A DNA stretch of 7,991 nt from JBAWAP01 sp049589355 (GCA_049589355.1 JBAWAP010000033.1:1-7991); one strand, 5' to 3'. Shown: positions 1-5,908, counted from the stretch's first letter. A program made the numbers and translations. The notes: generated by a model from the letters alone, not told the origin.

Positions 1-108
1 TTCGCAAGCTGTTGATCCGGTGGGAAAAGAAGGCTGAACACTGGTTGGGCCTCATCCAATTCGCTGCCTGCCTCATCGTCTACCGTCGTGCATTTTTAGG
101 ATAGGCTC
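1..108 (+). mobile_element. Right end of an IS5-family-like insertion sequence (partial)
   Basis: The window opens inside an insertion sequence. Seen: a plus-strand frame at 3-104 encodes a typical IS5-type transposase C-terminus. The element probably ends at about 108, because read inward from that point (minus strand) the sequence begins GAGCCTATCC, which resembles terminal inverted repeats of several IS5 subgroups. The junction is supported independently: TatD homology on the minus strand continues up to the leucine codon at 109-111 (motif ETDCPYL) and is lost from 108 onward. The bases next to the end, TAA at 109-111 (or CTAA at 108-111), could be one copy of a short target duplication. 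The left end and second copy lie outside the window, so the subgroup and exact end are inferred. Confidence 0.8.
3..104 (+). CDS. IS5-type transposase, C-terminal fragment (5' end outside window)
   Basis: The plus-strand frame starting at base 3 is open from the window edge to a TAG at 102-104, giving 33 residues. It reads RKLLIRWEKKAEHWLGLIQF and continues AACLIVYRRAFLG. The RRLLxRWEKK followed by a hydrophobic helix and a short basic tail is characteristic of the end of DDE transposases of the IS5/IS4-like superfamily (known family knowledge). The catalytic DDE core is not in the window. The stop codon lies inside the putative terminal inverted repeat, leaving about 4 nt to the IS end. It is the only convincing plus-strand gene here, opposite to all neighbours, and overlaps the 3' end of the truncated tatD frame by 32 nt. 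Confidence 0.85.
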   Translation, partial: RKLLIRWEKKAEHWLGLIQFAACLIVYRRAFLG

Positions 109-738
109 TAAGTAGGGACAATCGGTCTCTACCAGGAGCTTTTCCGAGGGCAATTGACGGACCAACTCGCGCAAGCGCCGGGCGTTTTGAAAAGTCACGG
201 GGCCAGCGATGGAGATGTAGAAGCCTAATTCAACGGCCTCTTGGGCCATAGCCAAAACGCCTGAGAAGCAGTGTAGAACACCTACTGACTTATGGCTTCC
301 TTCGACCCAGTGGCGCAAAATGTCCATAACTTCTGTGTGGGCTTCGCGATCATGGATGATAACTGGCTTCCCTGCTTCGCTCGCCAGGGCCAACTGCTGT
401 TTGAAGGCTTGGCGCTGTTCATCTCGCGGCGACAGATCACGGTAGAAATCGAGCCCGATTTCGCCGATGGCGACTACCTTAGAATGGCTGGCTAAAGCTC
501 CCAGCTCTTCCAGCATCTCTTTGGTCAGGGTCTTAGCGTCGTGAGGGTGCACTCCCACCGCTGCGTAAACCTGGGGGTATGCCTCGGCCAGGGCCACCGC
601 CGCCCGGCTTGAGGCCAGGTCGGCCCCAACGTTTACGATACCCCTCACCCCGGCCGTCGCTGCCCGCTCGATGACGTGCTCTCGATCGCCGTCGAACTCT
701 GGGAAGTCGAGATGAGTGTGGGTGTCGGTAAGAAACAT
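73..738 (-). CDS. tatD: TatD-family metal-dependent hydrolase, C-terminus removed by IS insertion
   Basis: The product is a TatD-type TIM-barrel metallohydrolase, a family with DNase/3'-5' exonuclease activity in the cytoplasm. The expected metal ligands are all visible: H7 and H9 in DTHTHLD, E93 in GEIGLDF, H129 in IIHDRE, H156 in LHCFSG and D206 in ETDCPYL. Full-length members are usually about 255-265 residues, and this frame has 221. Homology stops after L210. The last 11 residues (EPILKMHDGRR) and the TGA at 73-75 come from the IS end, so roughly 45-50 native C-terminal residues, expected to form the last barrel elements, are missing. Activity is therefore doubtful although the metal site is kept. 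The ATG lies 3 nt beyond the stop of the TumE-like gene, with a G-rich Shine-Dalgarno inside that gene, so it was probably translated from the same transcript. The family assignment is firm; loss of function is inferred. Confidence 0.9.
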   Translation of the reverse strand: MFLTDTHTHLDFPEFDGDREHVIERAATAGVRGIVNVGADLASSRAAVALAEAYPQVYAAVGVHPHDAKTLTKEMLEELGALASHSKVVAIGEIGLDFYRDLSPRDEQRQAFKQQLALASEAGKPVIIHDREAHTEVMDILRHWVEGSHKSVGVLHCFSGVLAMAQEAVELGFYISIAGPVTFQNARRLRELVRQLPSEKLLVETDCPYLEPILKMHDGRR

Positions 739-741
739 GAT

Positions 742-1134
742 CTATGCCCCTCGGGCAATCTCCGCCAGTTTTCCTCTCACGAAGTCGAGGAAATCCCGCA
801 ATGCTTCCTCAGGGGAATCGCTGATGAAGCTGCTTTCCACGTTGTCTTCTCGACCATTGTGAAAGTGCTTGGGGAAGGTTGGGACATAACGCCATCGAGC
901 GTGAGGTGCATTGTCATGGCGGTAGAGCGAGCCATTGATAAAGCGCCGCTCCCAGTGAAACGAGTAATCGCCTTTCAAAGAGTACCACACATCAACAAAG
1001 CTGCCATCGAGAAGGTAGACCCGCAGTTTCCTCATTCGCCCTGCAGGCGAGAGGATAGACTCTACCCTCTCGACGACGTCTCGGTATTCAGGAAGGGCTA
1101 TCGCATCAAAGGTTGCCCAGGGAATGACTGTCAT
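742..1134 (-). CDS. TumE-like (DUF6516-type) putative toxin
   Basis: This 130-residue protein has the layout of the DUF6516 / TumE-type toxin family: a strand pair ending in LDGS (42-45), a region rich in Tyr, Phe and Trp with many charges (50-70), the signature YRHDNAPH (71-78) and a second His-rich block TFPKHFHNG (86-94), then a C-terminal helix. I know these blocks as conserved in proteins annotated as toxins of two-gene modules. The biochemical target is not evident from sequence. The conserved Asp, Asn and His residues suggest a catalytic or RNA-contacting surface (inference). The gene starts 17 nt after the stop of the 94-aa putative antitoxin gene, with GAGG about 10 nt upstream of the ATG. 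It is followed after 3 nt by tatD. Antitoxin-before-toxin order and tight spacing support a TA pair. Confidence 0.72.
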   Translation of the reverse strand: MTVIPWATFDAIALPEYRDVVERVESILSPAGRMRKLRVYLLDGSFVDVWYSLKGDYSFHWERRFINGSLYRHDNAPHARWRYVPTFPKHFHNGREDNVESSFISDSPEEALRDFLDFVRGKLAEIARGA

Positions 1135-1151
1135 CTTGAGGGTGCCTCGGT

Positions 1152-1436
1152 CTAAAGGGAACGGAGATGACCTTCTAAACGGGCTAGTTCATCCTCTAAA
1201 TTGGTAAGCTCGATGTAATCTTCCCAAGTCGGATGTTCGGGGACTTCTCCTTCCTCAATTCTCCCCTTGAGTTCTTCGGGCGAATTCACTCCGTGACGGG
1301 AGAGCATCTCGAACCGCTCGGCCATCAACGCGCGTTTCCGCTCTCGCAGGTAAGAAGTGAAGCTTTCCCTCAGAAGGGTATCCTCGGGTATTCCTAACCT
1401 TTCAGAAGCTTCTCTCAAAACAGTCATCGTTTCCAT
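1152..1436 (-). CDS. Putative antitoxin partner of the TumE-like toxin, 94 aa
   Basis: This is a small, charged, mostly helical protein. The N-terminal half (2-45) has a segment LGIPEDTLLRESFTSYLRERKR that looks like the helical part of small DNA-binding or dimerising antitoxins. The middle reads RHGVNSPEELKGRIEEGE (48-65), followed by EHPTWEDYIELTNLEDEL (67-84), a strongly acidic C-terminal helix suited to binding a basic toxin surface. No clear helix-turn-helix of the Xre type is visible. I recognise the overall pattern of small TA-partner proteins but cannot name a family securely. Start choice: a TTG at 1442-1440 would extend the frame by two residues, but it sits directly against the GGGAGG site. 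The ATG at 1436 has that site 6 nt upstream and is preferred. The gene follows the 82-aa gene by 21 nt and precedes the TumE-like gene by 17 nt. Confidence 0.68.
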   Translation of the reverse strand: METMTVLREASERLGIPEDTLLRESFTSYLRERKRALMAERFEMLSRHGVNSPEELKGRIEEGEVPEHPTWEDYIELTNLEDELARLEGHLRSL

Positions 1437-1442
1437 AACCAA

Positions 1443-1448
1443 CCTCCC
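1443..1448 (-). promoter_or_regulatory. Shine-Dalgarno site fixing the start of the 94-aa gene
   Basis: The minus strand reads GGGAGG at 1448-1443, followed by TTGGTT and then ATG at 1436-1434. The 6-nt spacing is ideal for that ATG. It rules out the in-frame TTG at 1442, which would begin immediately after the site. Confidence 0.7.
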
Positions 1449-1457
1449 AATCCCACC

Positions 1458-1706
1458 CTATATGGCCAAGGTGCTTCTCAACCAGCAGACATCTCGAAGG
1501 ATAAGATCTTCCTCATTCATCACATAAGTGACGAGGGAAATCTTATGGGGATGCTCCCTTCTGACACGCGCCAGGATTCGCAACCCTTCCTCCCCGTTTT
1601 CGAATGGATAGATTTCGTCACCAACGACGATGACGTGTTTACCTCGAAATTCTTCTTCCCTCGCCGCTAGCGCCTTGTGCTCTCGGCTGAAGTCAATAAC
1701 GTCCAC
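1458..1706 (-). CDS. Small uncharacterised protein, DUF5678-like, 82 aa
   Basis: No function is recognised. Seen: a charged N-terminal stretch (1-21, with REHKALAAREEEF), a strand-rich core FRGKHVIVVGDEIYPF (20-35), an acidic turn and helix ENGEEGLRILARVRREHP (36-53), a hydrophobic strand ISLVTYVM (56-63) and a short tail. The pattern of a strand 'GKxVxVVGDxI', a helix, then a strand resembles the small DUF5678-type proteins often found near TA genes, but the match is by eye. The start is GTG at 1706-1704, 25 nt downstream of the mutase stop (TGA 1733-1731), with a weak GGATGGA site upstream; no better in-frame start exists before a stop. It lies at the head of the small-gene set that includes the TumE-like pair and could be a third component or an unrelated passenger. 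Confidence 0.6.
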   Translation of the reverse strand: MDVIDFSREHKALAAREEEFRGKHVIVVGDEIYPFENGEEGLRILARVRREHPHKISLVTYVMNEEDLILRDVCWLRSTLAI

Positions 1707-1730
1707 TCGGTTCCATCCGTTTATCCGCTA

Positions 1731-3158
1731 TCAATCCGTTGCCAGCCCTGCCAGCCCCATCCCCTTCTCCAAAAGCGCCCTCACTTTATCCTCGTGCGTT
1801 GTTTCGCAGTAGATGCGGATCAGGCCAGGCTCGGTGCCGGAGAAGCGGATCAAAAGCCAGCCACCGTCTTCCAAGCTGTATTTGTAACCGTCAGTGGTAT
1901 CGAGCCCCGTCACTTTCAGGCCAGCCAATAACCCTGGCCTGGCCTCCTTGACGCGCTGCCGCACAGCTTCCCCCTCTTCAGGGGAGAAGTAGTGGTCAAT
2001 GCGGTCGTAAAAATAGCGAGCGCCGACGACCTCGTACAGGTACTCCAAAAGCTGAGAGGGGCTCTTGCCCGTTTGCACCATGAAGTCGAGAAAGAACAGG
2101 GGAGCCAAGATGCCGTCCCGCTCGGGGATGTTCCCCTGGAAGGCGTACCCTCCGCTCTCCTCCCCACCGATGATGGCGTCTACCTCCAGCATCTTGGGGG
2201 CCACGAACTTGAAGCCCACCCCGGTGTGATAGACGGGGACGCCGTAAATCTCCCCCAGCTTATCGAGCATCAAGGTGGTGGAGAGGGTCTTGACGATGGG
2301 ACCTCGCCAGCCCCGCACCTCGAGAAGATACAACGCTAGCAGGCCGTAGACCTGGAGCTGGTTGAGAAAGCCCCCCTCCTCATCCACGATGCCTATTCGG
2401 TCAGCATCGCCGTCGTTGACGATGCCCACGTCGGCACCGATCTCCATAACCTTCTCCTGGCAGGCTTCGATGTTGGGTGGGATGGGCTCAGGGCGGACCA
2501 TGCCGGGGAAGAGGGGGTTGCGATCCTGGCGGATGCCAACAACCTGTGTTTTCTCGCTGCCCAGGATACGCTCGAACCAACCCGCGCCGTTTCCCCACAT
2601 GGCGTCGTGGACGACCAGCAGCCCTGCTTGTTCTATAGGTTCCACGTCAATGAGATCCTGGAGGTGCTCGATATAGGCAGGGGCCGGGTCAAAGCGTTCC
2701 ACCAGGCCCTTAGCCTCGGCTTCATCCAGAGGCAAGCATTTCACCTCCTCGATGGGAGGGATGAGGGCCTCGATCTCCTTGAGATCGTGGGGGTCAATAG
2801 CAGCCCCGTAACGATCGCGCACCTTGAAGCCGTTGTCCGAGGGCGGGTTATGGCTGGCGGTGATGTTGACCGCTCCCCCGGCCCGCAGCGCCACCACACT
2901 GTAGCTTATAACGGGGGTGGGGGTGGCTCCCTGGGTGAGGTGGACGTGGATGTCGTGGGCAGCCATCACCTCGGCCACGGCTGCGGCGAAGTGCTCCGAG
3001 GCGAAGCGGCGGTCGTGGCCCACCACCACGCCTTTCTCGGCACCACCATTGTTGAGTAAATAACGGGCGAAGCCTTGGGCGCAGCACCGGACGTTGTCGA
3101 AAGTGTAATCCTCGGCGATCTTACCTCGCCACCCGTCGGTGCCGAACGTGATCCTCAT
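1731..3158 (-). CDS. Phosphomannomutase/phosphoglucomutase (alpha-D-phosphohexomutase family)
   Basis: This is a cytoplasmic enzyme interconverting hexose-6-phosphate and hexose-1-phosphate through a phosphoserine intermediate. All four family motifs are present in order: the catalytic loop TASHNPP at 100-106 (phospho-acceptor S102), the Mg-binding loop DGDADR at 249-254, the sugar-binding loop GEESGG at 332-337, and the phosphate-binding loop RFSGTEP at 438-444. The length of 475 is normal. The N-terminus FGTDGWRGKI (5-14) is typical, so the ATG is secure. It overlaps the stop of the HEPN remnant as ATGA, with GAGGA close upstream. Its place downstream of gmd and rmd suggests it supplies mannose-1-phosphate for GDP-mannose (inference). 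Substrate choice between mannose, glucose and glucosamine cannot be settled from motifs, so no gene symbol is given. Confidence 0.93.
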   Translation of the reverse strand: MRITFGTDGWRGKIAEDYTFDNVRCCAQGFARYLLNNGGAEKGVVVGHDRRFASEHFAAAVAEVMAAHDIHVHLTQGATPTPVISYSVVALRAGGAVNITASHNPPSDNGFKVRDRYGAAIDPHDLKEIEALIPPIEEVKCLPLDEAEAKGLVERFDPAPAYIEHLQDLIDVEPIEQAGLLVVHDAMWGNGAGWFERILGSEKTQVVGIRQDRNPLFPGMVRPEPIPPNIEACQEKVMEIGADVGIVNDGDADRIGIVDEEGGFLNQLQVYGLLALYLLEVRGWRGPIVKTLSTTLMLDKLGEIYGVPVYHTGVGFKFVAPKMLEVDAIIGGEESGGYAFQGNIPERDGILAPLFFLDFMVQTGKSPSQLLEYLYEVVGARYFYDRIDHYFSPEEGEAVRQRVKEARPGLLAGLKVTGLDTTDGYKYSLEDGGWLLIRFSGTEPGLIRIYCETTHEDKVRALLEKGMGLAGLATD

Positions 3159-3563
3159 TTATCCTCTAATCCTTTCCTCACTGTGGCTAGAACCTTGGAG
3201 GCCAAGGCGATAGCTCCCGTAGCATCCTCTTCGTCGTAAACTTCGGCCGGCACCCCACCCGGCAAGGCATTAGGGTAGCGAGTGGGAATGTAGAAACGGT
3301 CCAACTTGCTAGCCAATGCAGCGAGGTCGGCGAAATCCTTCTCGTACTCTCCACAACGGCGGCAGAGCTCACCCACCGAGTGCCCCAATACCACCCCGCT
3401 CCCCTTGAGCGAAAAGGAATGCCTTGAGGGCTTTCTCTGCTGCTTACTGGGCATTAAAACAAGCTATCGAATAAAATGCCCCGTCCGCGTTGTGTTCAGC
3501 GGCACGAAGGTCGTATTCAGCTTGTTTCAGCCAGCGCTCTGCTTCACCCTTTGGGTCTTTCAT
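3155..3563 (-). pseudogene. HEPN-domain toxin gene, disrupted by a stop codon and a frameshift
   Basis: This is the remnant of a HEPN-domain protein, the partner of the MNT gene just upstream. It starts at ATG 3563 (MKDPKGEAERWLKQAEYDLR), inside the last 20 nt of the MNT gene. After CFNAQ (residue 39) an in-frame TAA at 3446-3444 interrupts the usual 'AQQAAEKALKAFL' motif; the same frame resumes with AAEKALKAFLFAQGE. A second lesion follows: an extra G in one of the G runs at 3394-3404 shifts the frame, after which homology continues as GHSVGELCRRC and then LDRFYIPTRYPNALPGG to the stop at 3157-3155. The total of 409 nt is one more than a multiple of three. Removing one G and restoring Gln at codon 40 gives 135 residues, a normal HEPN length. 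The 3' fragment from ATG 3454 is still open (99 codons) and overlaps the mutase start by 4 nt. An assembly error could explain one lesion, less easily both. Confidence 0.87.
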
Positions 3564-3870
3564 AAATGGTAACCCCCTCTTTGAGCACCATCTCGATGAA
3601 GGGATTGTCCCGCTCTTGCATCTCGGCGAACTCTTGAGGGGTATAGACCAACACATCCATGGCGAAGGCGGGTTTGACCAAGTCGTATACCCTTTCCAGT
3701 CTGTCCAAAAAGCGCTCCTGGGTCTCTTTGATGATCACTAGGTCGAGGTCGCTGTATTCATCCTCGTCGCCACGAGCCCAGGAGCCGAAGAGGATCACTC
3801 GCTGGGGCTCGTATTCTCTTAGTGAGGCAATGATATCGGCGAATCTCTCTTGCCTTGAAACGGTTCTCAT
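3544..3870 (-). CDS. MNT-type minimal nucleotidyltransferase (MntA-like antitoxin)
   Basis: This is a 108-residue DNA polymerase beta-like minimal nucleotidyltransferase. The active-site pattern is intact: G29-S30 in FGSWARGD, then D41 and D43 in SDLDLVII (GS-X10-DxD), with a probable third acid D72 in MDVLVY. In characterised MNT/HEPN modules the MNT protein neutralises the HEPN ribonuclease, in some cases by adding AMP to it (family knowledge). Here the gene's ATG overlaps the TAA of gmd by one base (TAATG), and its 3' end overlaps the HEPN start by 20 nt, so it is embedded in the sugar-nucleotide operon. Its partner is broken, yet this gene shows no lesion. It may be a recent orphan, or may act on another HEPN protein elsewhere (inference). 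Confidence 0.9.
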   Translation of the reverse strand: MRTVSRQERFADIIASLREYEPQRVILFGSWARGDEDEYSDLDLVIIKETQERFLDRLERVYDLVKPAFAMDVLVYTPQEFAEMQERDNPFIEMVLKEGVTIYERPKG

Positions 3871-4847
3871 TATCTCAGATTGTTTTCCTTCTTCAGCGCT
3901 TCCAGGTCGGCGTCTACCATCATCTGGATCAGTTCCTCAAAGGTGACGGTGGGCTCCCAGCCCAGCTTGGTGCGAGCCTTGGTGGCATCGGCCACCAGAA
4001 AGTCCACATCGGCTGGGCGGAAGAGTTTGGGATCCACCACCACATGATCCCGCCAGTCCAGGCCGAGGTAGTCAAAGGCCAGTTCACAAAGCTCTCGTAC
4101 CGAGTGGGCCCTCCCGGTACCTACCACGTAGTCATCTGGCTCGTCCTGCTGGAGCATGAGCCACATGGCCTTGACGTAGTCTCCAGCATAACCCCAGTCT
4201 CGTTGGGCGTCCAGGTTGCCCATCCTCAGTTCATTGTCCAGGCCCAGTTTGATGCGGGCCACACCGTAGGTCACTTTATGAGTGGAGAACTCCAGCCCTC
4301 GCCTTGGACTCTCGTGGTTGAAAAGGATGCCTGAGCAAGCGAACAGGCCATAGCTCTCTCTATAATTGACAGTGATCCAATGGCCGTAGACCTTGGCTAC
4401 CCCGTAGGGGCTGCGGGGATAAAAGGGAGTGTTCTCGTTTTGGGGCGTTTCCCGCACCTTGCCAAACATCTCGCTCGAAGACGCCTGATAGAACCTGATC
4501 GTCGGATCCACGGTGCGAATGGCATCCAGTACACGGGTGACCCCCAGCGCCGTCACTTCGCCTGTCAATACCGGCTGGCTCCAGGAGATGGGGACAAAAG
4601 ACTGAGCCGCCAGATTGTAGACTTCATCGGGTCGGTGCTCTCGCAAGATGTCAATGATGGAGACCTGATCCACCAGATCGCCAGAGGCTAGAGTTATCTT
4701 GTCTTGGATGTGCTTGATGCGCTCAAAATTAACCGTGCTGGTGCGGCGCACCATGCCGATGACCTCGTAACCTTTTTCCAACAGGAACTCGGCCAGATAC
4801 GAGCCGTCTTGGCCGGTGATACCGGTAATCAGTGCTTTCTTTGTCAT
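3870..4847 (-). CDS. gmd: GDP-mannose 4,6-dehydratase
   Basis: This is an NADP-dependent short-chain dehydrogenase/reductase of the extended class that converts GDP-D-mannose to GDP-4-dehydro-6-deoxy-D-mannose in the cytoplasm. Seen: the nucleotide-binding start ITGITGQDGSYL (7-18), the substrate-specific RRTST (34-38), NLAAQSFVPISW (78-89), the catalytic SSSEMFG (123-129, with S124 and E126), the YGVAK pair Y148/K152, NHESPRRG (177-184) and RDWGYAGDYVKAMW (216-229), all typical of Gmd. The length of 325 is slightly short of the usual 340-370 because the C-terminus is compact. The start ATG directly follows the rmd stop (TAAATG), with AAGGAG at 4859-4854 giving 7-nt-range spacing inside rmd. 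It works together with the upstream Rmd. Confidence 0.95.
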   Translation of the reverse strand: MTKKALITGITGQDGSYLAEFLLEKGYEVIGMVRRTSTVNFERIKHIQDKITLASGDLVDQVSIIDILREHRPDEVYNLAAQSFVPISWSQPVLTGEVTALGVTRVLDAIRTVDPTIRFYQASSSEMFGKVRETPQNENTPFYPRSPYGVAKVYGHWITVNYRESYGLFACSGILFNHESPRRGLEFSTHKVTYGVARIKLGLDNELRMGNLDAQRDWGYAGDYVKAMWLMLQQDEPDDYVVGTGRAHSVRELCELAFDYLGLDWRDHVVVDPKLFRPADVDFLVADATKARTKLGWEPTVTFEELIQMMVDADLEALKKENNLR

Positions 4848-5816
4848 TTATCTCTCCTTATCTTCCCTGGTTCTTTCCCGCCAATAATCCAATACGTCGT
4901 GCAGACTCTGCTCAAAAGAGATCTTTGGTCGCCAGCCTGTCTGTTCCCGGATCTTGGTGCAGTCTCCAGCTATCACAGGAACGTCAGTGGGCCGGAGGCG
5001 CTCTGGGTTCTGTTCGACGGTGATGGAAACCTTGCTGATAGCCATCAATCCTTCCAGCAGTTCCCCTACTGCCCGAGCTTGCTCTGAGCCCAGATTATAG
5101 ACCTCCCCTGGTTCTCCCTGGGTGATGAGCAGGTGATATCCCCGCACTACGTCCCGAACATCGCTGAAGTCGCGCTGGGGTTCCAGGTTGCCGACCTGGA
5201 TGACGGGTTCTCGTAAACCCGCCTCAGCTTCGGCTATTTGACTGGCAAAGTCGGGGGCCACGAACCCCAGGCGCTGGCGGGCGCCAATATGGTTGAAAGG
5301 CCGCGCCCGCACCGTGAACAACTTGTGGCTCAAGTGGTATTGCAGCCCCAGCATATCTTGGGCTATCTTGCTCACCGCGTAAGGGCTGTTGGGGCGTAAG
5401 GGGTTCGTCTCTTTGATCAGTAACTCGTCAGGCCGCACCAGTCCATACTCCTCGCTGGAGCCAACCACCAGTATCCTGGCCGTCGAGCTCAACCTTGCTA
5501 CAGCTTCTAGGATATTGAGCTGGAGACGGATGTTATTGGCCAGGGTCCCCCAGGGGTCGCGCCGGGAGAGGGAGACCAGGGGCTGAGCAGCCAGGTGAAA
5601 GATGTAGTCCGGCTTCGCTTGCTCCAAGATCGAGATCACCGTTTCCAGCTCTGAAAGCTCCGCTGGGTAGAGTTCCAACCTGTCTCGCAGATGCTCGATA
5701 TTTTCCTCAGGGCCGTAGACGGTGCCAGCCACCTGCCAGTCGGTGTGTTCGAGAAGATATTCGGCCAAGTGGCTGCCAACGAAGCCGGAGATGCCCGTGA
5801 TCAGTGCTTGCGTCAT
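4848..5816 (-). CDS. rmd: GDP-6-deoxy-D-mannose reductase
   Basis: This is an extended short-chain dehydrogenase/reductase of 322 residues, probably reducing GDP-4-dehydro-6-deoxy-D-mannose to GDP-D-rhamnose. Seen: GISGFVG (8-14, GxxGxxG), a GSSEEYG block (119-125), the catalytic pair Y146/K150 in SPYAVSK, ARPFNHIG (171-178) and QRDFSDVRDVVRGY (from about 214). The last two match Rmd better than the GDP-L-fucose synthases (WcaG) as I know them. Start choice: the open frame extends to 5936, but the extra 40 residues lack homology and run through a promoter and a hairpin. The ATG at 5816 is preceded by AGGAGG at 5831-5826 and opens directly into the Rossmann strand MTQALITG. It is the first gene of the operon and is followed without a gap by gmd. 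A different NDP-sugar 4-reductase or epimerase is possible but less likely given the gmd partner. Confidence 0.85.
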   Translation of the reverse strand: MTQALITGISGFVGSHLAEYLLEHTDWQVAGTVYGPEENIEHLRDRLELYPAELSELETVISILEQAKPDYIFHLAAQPLVSLSRRDPWGTLANNIRLQLNILEAVARLSSTARILVVGSSEEYGLVRPDELLIKETNPLRPNSPYAVSKIAQDMLGLQYHLSHKLFTVRARPFNHIGARQRLGFVAPDFASQIAEAEAGLREPVIQVGNLEPQRDFSDVRDVVRGYHLLITQGEPGEVYNLGSEQARAVGELLEGLMAISKVSITVEQNPERLRPTDVPVIAGDCTKIREQTGWRPKISFEQSLHDVLDYWRERTREDKER

Positions 5817-5825
5817 TTCCCCTTT

Positions 5826-5831
5826 CCTCCT
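5826..5831 (-). promoter_or_regulatory. Shine-Dalgarno site fixing the rmd start
   Basis: The minus strand carries AGGAGG at 5831-5826, nine bases before ATG 5816, with a second purine run AAAGGGG between them. It supports the 322-residue start and argues against the 362-residue extension. Confidence 0.75.
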
Positions 5832-5846
5832 CTGCGACGCGGCTAA

Positions 5847-5875
5847 ATAATACCCTATTTCGCCCAAAAAGGCAA
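5847..5875 (-). promoter_or_regulatory. Sigma70-type promoter of the rmd-gmd operon
   Basis: On the minus strand the -35 box TTGCCT (5875-5870, 4 of 6 to consensus) is separated by exactly 17 bases from the -10 box TATTAT (5852-5847, 5 of 6). Transcription would start near 5840, giving a leader of about 24 nt before the rmd ATG. It lies in the only gap upstream of the operon. The -35 box directly abuts the terminator-like hairpin 5876-5908. Confidence 0.7.
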
Positions 5876-5908
5876 GCCCCCATCCCTTGAGCGTAAAGAG
5901 CTGGGGGC
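5866..5908 (-). terminator. Rho-independent-like terminator after the PIN toxin gene
   Basis: On the minus strand GCCCCCA (5908-5902) can pair with TGGGGGC (5882-5876), a perfect 7-bp G+C-rich stem with a 19-nt loop. It is followed by TTGCCTTTTT (5875-5866). It lies about 30 nt after the PIN gene stop. The long loop and the CC break in the T tract make it weaker than a textbook terminator. Its T-rich tail contains the -35 box of the next promoter. Confidence 0.5.

Noticed and set aside
676..1155. Plus-strand 159-codon open frame
   Set aside because: It is antisense to the TumE-like gene and tatD start, has no recognisable motif, and the minus-strand genes carry clear family signatures.
2607..3059. 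Plus-strand 150-codon open frame opposite the mutase
   Set aside because: It is Gly/His/Val-rich shadow coding of a G+C-rich conserved gene, with no ribosome site or domain.
3155..3454. A separate 99-aa gene
   Set aside because: Its first ~20 residues are out-of-frame HEPN codons and the rest is the HEPN C-terminus, so it is annotated as part of the broken HEPN gene. Translation of the fragment is raised only as a hypothesis.
3564..3656. Upstream part of the minus-strand frame containing the HEPN start (ATG-like start at 3656)
   Set aside because: These 31 codons lie in another frame of the intact MNT gene. HEPN homology begins at ATG 3563.
3855..4334. Plus-strand 159-codon open frame opposite gmd
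   Set aside because: It is a mirror of the strongly conserved Gmd coding sequence with no independent signal.
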